From: Harmothoe impar
Taxonomy: Eukaryota; Annelida; Polychaeta; Phyllodocida; Polynoidae
Reading direction: 5' to 3'
Assembly: GCA_947462335.1 (NCBI GenBank)
Contig: OX381707.1
Span: forward strand, 37,127,618 to 37,191,617
Length of the DNA stretch: 64,000 nucleotides
Below the pieces are notes generated by a model, which had not been told where the DNA came from, made no database searches, and saw nothing but the letters and a program-made list of their open reading frames with translations. Every line of letters begins with the position of its first letter. Positions within the stretch are counted from its first letter, which is position 1. Shown piece by piece: positions 57,339 through 64,000 of this stretch. The translations under genes and the position numbers were made by a program.

Positions 57339-57581
57339 CTACCCCCTGGGCTTCCTCTCACTAGGCCGGTAATGGAAGGCTCTCTGCATTTCTACTAAGG
57401 TCCGTCGCTTTTGAATGCAATACTTTAAATCATTAAGGGCCACATACTGCTTTAACTGCTTTATGGCCTTTGACATCATAATGTGTGAATACACCCCTGA
57501 CAAGTCACCAGTTTTATTTTCAAGCATCAGGCCAACCACCATATCCCTTGTGGCTGCTACATACGTACACGTATGCATCAT
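57339..57581 (-). CDS. Candidate 80-codon ORF, unrecognised
   Basis: An ATG-started minus-strand frame (MMHTCTYVAATRDMVVGLML ... RAFHYRPSERKPRG stop) whose second half is rich in K, R, Q, L and Y and could form a helix (SKAIKQLKQYVALNDLKYCI). Composition is more protein-like than other frames in the window and the segment is absent from the other array units. No signal peptide, promoter or polyadenylation signal was found next to it, and no family was recognised. It could be an exon, a processed remnant or chance. Confidence 0.25.
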   Translation of the reverse strand: MMHTCTYVAATRDMVVGLMLENKTGDLSGVYSHIMMSKAIKQLKQYVALNDLKYCIQKRRTLVEMQRAFHYRPSERKPRG

Positions 57582-57889
57582 GACATAATATTATATGTGA
57601 CTACTACTAATTTTATGCCTATTATTGTGCACTCCAGTAGAGTACTCAACAGTGCTGCATAAATGATGATATGAGAAATGGGTGAATTTACATGGAGGCT
57701 CAAAATAGGCTAGATCAGAACAACAAAGCTACTCCATCACCTATCACGATTCGATATAATATATATATCAGTAATCTGAGTACATTCCTAGCTGTTCCAC
57801 AGAGGGTTCATGCCTTATACTATGCAGAGCTCTCGGGATATCATTTTACTATCAAAAGTCGGCATGTAACCAGATACCATACTTTGGCC

Positions 57890-58270
57890 CAATACCAATT
57901 TACTTAATGCATAAGGAGACGTTTTATCCATATCAGTCTTGAGATGGATTGGGAATAACTCATCATTCAAATCCTCAATTAGCATGTCCATTAATTATTC
58001 TACCTCCCACTATTTAATTAGTGGCCATTTTGGATCGGGGTGGAGCGATGTAAGGTCAGCTGGGTAACCACTCCGTGCAGCTTCCATCAGAGTGGACATC
58101 CTGGATTATTGTCATGGACAAGTCTCTTCCGGAAGGAGGTCTGTGGGCGTTGACCTTAACCTGTAGGTCGTAGCGGACTCTGTGACCTTGGTGTCACTGG
58201 TGTCACAGGTTGATCCCAAGTTTATCTGAATACAATCTGGACTCTGATTGGCTTTTGGGCGATCTCAGAG
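57890..58270 (+). repeat. Array block U, copy 2 (orphan)
   Basis: TGAGATGGATTGGGA (57942) matches 53136 in U1. CCTGGATTATTGTCATGGACAAGTCTCT...GGAGGTCTGTGGGCG...CTGATTGGCTTTTGG matches U1 and U3. No T, V or W partners surround it, so this unit lost most of its sequence. Confidence 0.75.
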
Positions 58271-58279
58271 AGAGATTTT

Positions 58280-58900
58280 GTGGGCTAAAATTTATTCAGG
58301 AGGAGTGAAATTAGAGCTCCTTGTGGTCAGAATTGGTTACGTCATGTATCATAAAATTGTTACTGATTATTGTTGAAAGTCATAATACAATCTATGTATC
58401 ACTAATTCTCAGTCACCACCAAACTCATTAGGCCTATTCTGGTTCCAGCTACTAATTGTCCAACCTGAGGCCTACCCTATGACAGACCTTTGAAAGGCTC
58501 AACTTGTTTGTGTCATTCTATGTCAATAAAGCCCTACACACCCTCTATGGCACACCTAACGCAATTAAGCTATAAACTAAGTATGGATAGACTTGATACA
58601 ACTTACAGTTACGGCAACATATTCAATGGAGTAATGGCAGTTGAGGCCCGGTCACTGCCGGGTTTAGCGACAAAGTCCCTCCCCCCCATGTAGATTATAG
58701 TTATTATATTACGTATCAGTAGACGTGTACAGGGTTCACCCCGGTTGATACACACATAATACCTTACATTGATTGTAATTGCCATATCGGGCCATCGTCA
58801 ATTAGCATTGGACTAATATCTGAGATTTGATATGCACAAAAGTAAGTAACACTACAATCAGTGGTTAGGTGTGTAGTTTGGGTTTATTGTACATCAGGTA
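58280..58900. other. Unassigned DNA
   Basis: No gene. GCCCGGTCACTGCCGGGTTT at 58646-58665 contains a 5-bp hairpin. Confidence 0.35.
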
Positions 58901-58904
58901 TGCG

Positions 58905-59075
58905 ATGGTATGCACCTAGTACCCTAGCCAGCTCTCTCTGACTGGCTAGTAGCGCGTGCCCCTTATATAGAATAGGATGGTGCAGTGCCACTGGTGGTGG
59001 GTGTGGGTACTAGGTAGCAGGTGTTCGTATGCTTTGTCCTCGGCTTGTACGCGTGGACAAAGCAATCGTATATGA
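58905..59075. repeat. Multi-hairpin segment
   Basis: Three nested or adjacent stems: GCACCTAGTACCC with GGGTACTAGGT (58911-58923 / 59015-59025); CTAGCCAG with CTGGCTAG (58924-58931 / 58940-58947); GCTTTGTCC with GGACAAAGC (59031-59039 / 59056-59064). Could be a foldback element or a structured RNA. Confidence 0.55.
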
Positions 59076-59084
59076 TATTCTTGG

Positions 59085-60235
59085 TCAATTAATAGCAGTT
59101 TGAGCCTTCATAATATCACAGAGGTGAACAGGGAAGAAGACTGAAAACATGACCTCAGACAGGCCTTGACAGTATATCGTTTCAATAATAACATAGCTGT
59201 GTCTTCAATTGCTAAAACCTTGCTATAGCATTGCAATGATACATATGTAAAACCTCGGATTTACATTAGGATTATCCACAACTGCCATCGCTTCGCTTAT
59301 CTAGTCGAAGGCTCAGATACATCAACCTTACATAACTTGGCATTTTCTGCCCGAATCATGGCGTATCAGAATAAGTAATATTCTACTTCTCCAATCCTCA
59401 GGTCACCCTTCACTTGGTACTTCATGTAGTCCTTGCCCCCACCACAAAACTCCCATGTCTCCCTGCCCACACGCATGATCCTAATCCCTTGACAACCGAA
59501 GTGTCTAGTGTTGGGCTGTGGGAATGGTTATGGTATAAGGACTAGGCAGTGGATTAGGCTTTCTTGTGCTGGGATTAAGGAAACTTGGCCCTCTAGGACA
59601 TGATAATCCCCAGACGACAGGGATTGATGTTGGTTCTCCAGCCTCCATGTAGACCTTTTTAGTGCTTCTAAGGCTGGAGTACCAGTAGCTCCAAGTTTAT
59701 ACTTGTCTAACATCCTAAAGATAGCAATCAACCTGGAAAGACATCTCTCCCGGTTTAGAAAAAAAAACTGTACTCAAATTAAGCAATAAGAGAAAATGAC
59801 AGAATTTGAGAAGCTACATTTATGACAACATTGACATATCATTATTCATAGGGTATGCTTACCTTCAGCGAAATTGATTAGGTCATATATGGGAGAGATA
59901 TGGGGCACGGTATCATTCAAGGTGTACCAGAAATAGCAATGTCGTATTGATTCGACCATCTTAAATTCATTCAGAAACCCATGAATAACATTGTAGAATG
60001 ATATGGCTAATGTGAGGCATACATTTGCCATCAGGTCATTTATTTTTTATTCACACTGCACCTAAGTTTCTAGATTATCTTAGATATATCTAAGGCAAAG
60101 GCAAAATGTTCATAACTTGTACCATCCAATGGAATTGCATTCTAGTCTGAGGCAATCATGGGTGTTCGGAACCATACGTTGGGCTGATATAAGGTGGTTT
60201 ATGAGAATTTTTATTGGAGGTGGATCAAGAAAGGT
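59085..60235. other. Unassigned DNA
   Basis: No supported gene or block. Small minus-strand frames near 59.5-60.0 kb have no support. Confidence 0.4.
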
Positions 60236-60239
60236 GATA

Positions 60240-60352
60240 AGGTTTGGAGGGAAGTATGTCCGAAAAGAGGCTTCCCTTCAGGCTATGAGCTAATTATTGG
60301 TTGCTGTCAGGATGGGATCCTTGGACCTCAGCCATGTTGCTTCTGTTTGCAG
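60240..60352 (+). repeat. Array block R, copy 3
   Basis: GGAGGGAAGTATGTCC, GGCTATGAGCTAATTATTGG + TTGCTGTCAGGA-GGGATCCTTGG-CCTCAG-CAT aligns with R1 (37091-37180) and R2 (44936-45028), at lower identity. An open frame through it is shifted by one base in R2, so non-coding. Confidence 0.65.
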
Positions 60353-60989
60353 ATTACGCAAAAGGCTCAGGCCAACACTGCATACAGCACTTGTCCAAGG
60401 TACAACACCACGGTAGTAGTAGTAGGCAACTTCTTGCAGGTATCTTCCCTAGGATGTAGGTCATGCAAGATTGCTGCCTAGACAGGAAGAAAACATACAG
60501 CACTACATGTATAGGTTGGACAGGTCGTAGCTAAATATGCATATTGAATCATTGCTCACCATGATGAGCACCAACAAGCCTTTTGCAAGTTGTCATTACT
60601 CCAAAAACTAAACATAATCTCATAACATAGAGCTAGATATTTTCAAGTTGCTACTCAAATTCAAATTCTCAAATCCAATCCTCCTCAAGTGTAAAAATGC
60701 AATTCCTCCTTCTGCTCTGATCAACGATTAATGAAGTTGTCGCTAGTGTTAGCCTATTTGTGACATCTCCTCTGATTACCTCTGAAACTGGATGCCTTAT
60801 TGTTTAGCTCTGCATTTAAAATTAAAGATGGCGACTCTTCAGATTTGAATTGTTTTCGGGACTATTGCCTGTCATGAATGCTTACACGGCTGGCCCTAAG
60901 ATGGATGATGACACCTGTATAAAGGCTTCAAATTACTTGCTATCAAGGTATCAACAAAGCCACTTACAGCACTAGAGTTTGATCTCTCG

Positions 60990-61335
60990 GATTTCTCAGA
61001 GTGTATCTGTATTTATATATAAACGGTTCCAGTATTGTGTGGGAGAGTGGCCATGCGATAGTCAGGGTGACCAAGCTGTTTACATGGGACTGACAAGTCC
61101 TAATAGGCAGGGACCAGGGGACGATTGGCTGGCTACCAGGAATTACCCTCCAGTGGTATATTAACGGAAATCAATGGCATGTTTACCGGGCTGTCTGTTG
61201 GAGTAAGCATTTACATTTCATGCTCTTTTATTCCTGCCAGAGATTACACATTATTCATACCCTTTGCATGGTTCTTCATCAATTTCGGGTTATTTTTGAG
61301 GGTATCTTTGGTCATTTGTGGTAGTAAAAAATAAT
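60990..61335 (+). repeat. Array block T, copy 2
   Basis: Pair of 52590-52990; landmarks are listed there. Confidence 0.88.
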
Positions 61336-61399
61336 AGCGGTTCCTCCCAATTTCACAATATACAATCGTGAATACAATCCTAAATTAACATTGTCCAGT

Positions 61400-61690
61400 A
61401 ATCAACCTTTTAACCTGCTCTGGTCATAGTCATTATAGATAGAGGTGGGGTTATGTATACGACCACCTCTACAATGTATAACCACTTCTTCCAGCTGCCA
61501 CCAGAGTAGAGATCCTTGTTCACAGTAATGGACAGGTCTCTCATGGTAGGATGTCCATGGGCAGTGTCCTTAGCCTTAGGGTCATTGACCGGAGGCTAGC
61601 TCTGGTGTCACAGTTTCATCCTTGGCTGGTGCAGGCGCAATATGGATGCTGATTGGCTGGTGACCAGTCTGACAAAATGTAGTTGGGAAA
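61400..61690 (+). repeat. Array block U, copy 3 (NF-Y-like site)
   Basis: CTGGTCATAG-CATTATAGAT, CCATGGGCAGTGTCCTTAG, CTCTGGTGTCACAGTTTCATCC, GGATGCTGATTGGCTGGTGA. The CCAAT-type core is intact. Confidence 0.82.
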
Positions 61691-61798
61691 ATGATAGAAT
61701 AAAGGGTATTATAGTCTATAAAATGTCAGATTCCAATTGAAAATAAAAAAATCGAGCAGTAGTTAATGATCTTGTTTAGGTTCATCATTGCAGCTACT

Positions 61799-61850
61799 AA
61801 GCGTTCTTCTGAAAGGTCCATACATGTATGACCCTTTCAGAAGAACGCTT
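61799..61850. repeat. 52-bp near-perfect palindrome
   Basis: AAGCGTTCTTCTGAAAGG on the left pairs with CCTTTCAGAAGAACGCTT on the right, and the centre CATACATGTATG is itself palindromic. 24 of 26 base pairs match with no spacer. It is absent from the paralogous position after U1, so it is a recent insertion or a newly formed palindrome. Confidence 0.92.
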
Positions 61851-62099
61851 TCCCACAACATTTCCCTCAAATAAATGATTAATGCCAGCAAAGCGCACAT
61901 ACTCAGCTAAGGCACTATGCAAGACGATTTAAAGTCAATTTCTTTGGCCTTAGACATTGGAATAACAATGACGGTTTCTTCTTGGCTGATGCGGTTATTT
62001 TGCGGCATGAGTGTAAACATCAGGTATCAGTTCCAGTTTGAATGACCACACTGAACAATTGACATATCTCATGCTTTTCTGATGGAAAGGTCCTAATAT

Positions 62100-62650
62100 C
62101 TATATCAGTTGAAGAGACCAAACAATATTAAATTGAGGTCTAATGCTTTAAATCTACAATTCTCCTCAATTTGGTTCTCGCAGTACTATAGGTCATGCTT
62201 AAAAACATCTAGGCTTTATTGGGAGCTAAACCCATATTGCTCTAAACTCTTTCAAGGAAAAAGGACATTTGAAGAAGCACAGATCTATATAGTCATGCCA
62301 TTTGAGCAATACATTCTACTTTCTACTTGATTGTGGCCATTTTGTGCTCAGCAGAGCAGCTCCGCTCTTTGTTAGAAATGGGCTGTGAAATGCAATCTGC
62401 CTGCTACACTTGAATAGCAGTTAGGCCCAGCTAGTTTTTTCTGTTTTAGCTCGCAAACAAAAGGCCTATGGAGTAGAAAACAGAGCTGAGGGTACTTCAT
62501 TATTTTCCATTTCCCTTTTCAGACTGAATGCTATTCAGAGAAGCACACTGCCAGGTTGGAGGACAATCAATCACCAGCCAACAGGGAGACAGCTCTGGTC
62601 TGAATAGGGAACAAAGGAAAGTAGTACTGATGTCCAAACCATTCAAATAG
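62100..62650 (+). repeat. Array block V, copy 2
   Basis: Pair of 54170-54690, with the splice-acceptor-like CCCTTTTCAG|A at 62522. Confidence 0.88.
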
Positions 62651-62864
62651 TTCTGGCCTACACATCTGTTGGCTGTTTCAAGATTCAAGATGTACATGTA
62701 TACATAATCAGAGACCCTGAGAAAATAATCATTTATAAACAGTTACTACTCACAATCAGCAAATGCATACACCACTCTTTGAGCTATGATATTTAGATAT
62801 TTAGGACATAAGCACTTTATTTACCTTGGTGAAAGTATATAAAAAGCATCCGCACCAGCTGGCA

Positions 62865-64000
62865 TACCAACTTAAACACAGCTTCATGTAGACTGTATCA
62901 TTCTCAGTATATCAGTGTGTAGTAAACCCTCACAACCAGTGTACTCAGCCACCCCGTCTACTATATACTATGGACCCAAGGATAAATCTCCCAACGTTAC
63001 CATTCAGCAGCAACAATGATTTACGAATTTTCATTTATCCTCGGCACCAGCAAAGATAGTTCAAACCCAAGCCCTCCAGTCTGTCCTCCAGCCTTACCCC
63101 TTCAACACTTCACCACTTCGCAAATCCTGTGTTACAGGTTGGAAGTGGTTATCCTTTGTGACCTTTGGTAGATTCGATACCTATAATGTTGAGACGTGTC
63201 TATGCAGATCCTCTCTCCTGGACGCTATTGGAATCTAGGCATCAACCTGGCACCAAGTCTGAATATTAATAGAATATTCAATTATGAACCATTGATTGTC
63301 ATCCTATCCTCATGCGCATCTTGGAATAACATTGCCAATTTGATAACATCAATATGGCTTGTTGACATATTGAACATTCCAGAATGAACAAAATGATTTC
63401 TTAGATATATCCTACCAATATTGCTGGAGTCCTGCACATCATATGAAATCAATTTTTGAAGATTCATGTTGCATAGGTTCAAATAATTATTAACAATGCC
63501 CTCTATCTATCGGTGCCGTTTATAGTTAAAAACAGCAGCTGCACCAAACTGGGGGTATTCTCAGACAAAACCATAGACAATCATAATGATCACTAACACA
63601 CCCCTTCAATCTGGCGAACCTCACAGTTGTTAAACCCCTACACCCCCATCCCACTGCCCATTCTCATGATTGTCTTCTTTTTTACTGCAATTATCTGTTT
63701 TTAAGTTGGAGGAAGGAACAGTGTATGAGGACCAGGAAAGGTAATAGGGATTAGGGATAAATCACCCTATTTTTTCTCAGTCTGTAAATGTTGTGTATTT
63801 TGCGGAATATAATGATGTACACTCTGGCATGCAGTGTAACATCTGTACTCAACGATCATCATTACCTTAACTAGTATTAGCATCCACTGTGAGATCCCCA
63901 TCTGTAATGCAGTGTTGGTATCTCTGCAGACCCCAATTTTCTTACAACACATCATGTTAGGTATCTATCCACGGAAAGATACACATGGATAAGAGAGGTA
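62865..64000 (+). repeat. Array block W, copy 2 (continues beyond the window)
   Basis: Pair of 55005-56190; homology is still strong at the last base (GATAAGAGAGGTA), so the array extends past 64000. Confidence 0.88.

Noticed and set aside
60194..60481. 95-codon frame over block R copy 3
   Set aside because: R1 and R2 are shifted by a base within the conserved stretch and carry stops, so conservation is at DNA level.
52726..61164. Shared TSPNRQGPG--WLATRNY frame in T copies
   Set aside because: The frame is open in both, but only about 2 of 7 or 8 codon differences are synonymous, there is no common start or stop, and the DNA is equally conserved in all positions.
55308..63387. Open frames in W1 (55308-55547) and W3 (63196-63387) as a conserved protein
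   Set aside because: The two frames are one base out of register in the best conserved segment (ATTGTCATCCTATCC).

Overview
This window looks like gene-poor nuclear DNA from an animal, probably a marine invertebrate. That rests on an AT-rich base composition, no long reading frame on either strand (largest 140 codons, and that one is a retrotransposon tail), dead CR1/L2/Jockey-type non-LTR retrotransposons, tRNA-derived SINE-like sequences, several families of small inverted-repeat DNA transposons, and long AT and TATC microsatellites. I cannot name the species. No conventional host protein gene, rRNA or functional tRNA is supported. Spliced genes with very short exons could be missed.

The main structure is not a gene but an old, direct-orientation tandem array of non-coding DNA. 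I name its recurrent blocks by letter. Blocks A and B occur at about 4.4-5.1, 13.6-15.6 and 25.1-25.8 kb. C occurs at 16.2, 21.0, 26.9 and 28.3 kb. D/G occurs at 18.8, 22.5, 27.7, 39.6 and 46.4 kb. E occurs at 10.9, 19.3 and 23.0 kb, and F at 19.9 and 23.7 kb. H occurs at 32.6 and 40.1 kb with a weaker copy at 22.3 kb; P at 34.0 and 42.0; Q at 35.7 and 43.1; R at 36.9, 44.8 and 60.2. J occurs at 8.7, 45.3 and 48.6; I at 9.1, 47.4 and 52.0; T at 52.6 and 61.0; U at 53.1, 57.9 and 61.4; V at 54.2 and 62.1; W at 55.0 and 62.9. Three stretches are clear multi-kb tandem duplicates: C-D-E-F (16.2-20.9 = 21.0-24.8), G-H-P-Q-R (27.7-39.6 = 39.6-46.4) and T-U-V-W (52.6-56.2 = 61.0-64.0, running off the end). 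Conservation is patchy: near-identical cores sit in badly diverged flanks, as expected for selected cis-regulatory elements, transcribed RNAs or small exons.

Mobile elements have been dropped between the blocks, and the paralogous copy often serves as the empty site. They include three retrotransposon 3' fragments (27.0-27.4 minus, 29.9-31.3 plus, 49.0-49.9 plus), a palindromic ACGTT-rich MITE (10.0 and 30.5 kb, the latter inside the retrotransposon), GTGAC-ended DNA elements at 9.3, 31.7, 34.3 and 34.5 kb with a related one at 37.4 kb (some carrying CTCF-like motifs), a GTTTAGAT MITE (40.0 kb) and foldback elements. Two clusters are built from one short motif in both orientations (0.1-1.4 kb and 17.2-18.7 kb).

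Two CpG-rich promoter-like islands stand out. One at 42.7-43.05 kb has an E-box palindrome, a YY1-type motif and ETS sites. One at 50.6-51.1 kb has two perfect CRE sites, a TATA box, an initiator and an AATAAA signal about 250 bp downstream, resembling a solo LTR or a very short transcription unit. The best candidate for hidden coding sequence is a roughly 43-61 codon frame in block E, open in all three copies and ending at the same place. All identity statements are by eye; no alignment or search was run.
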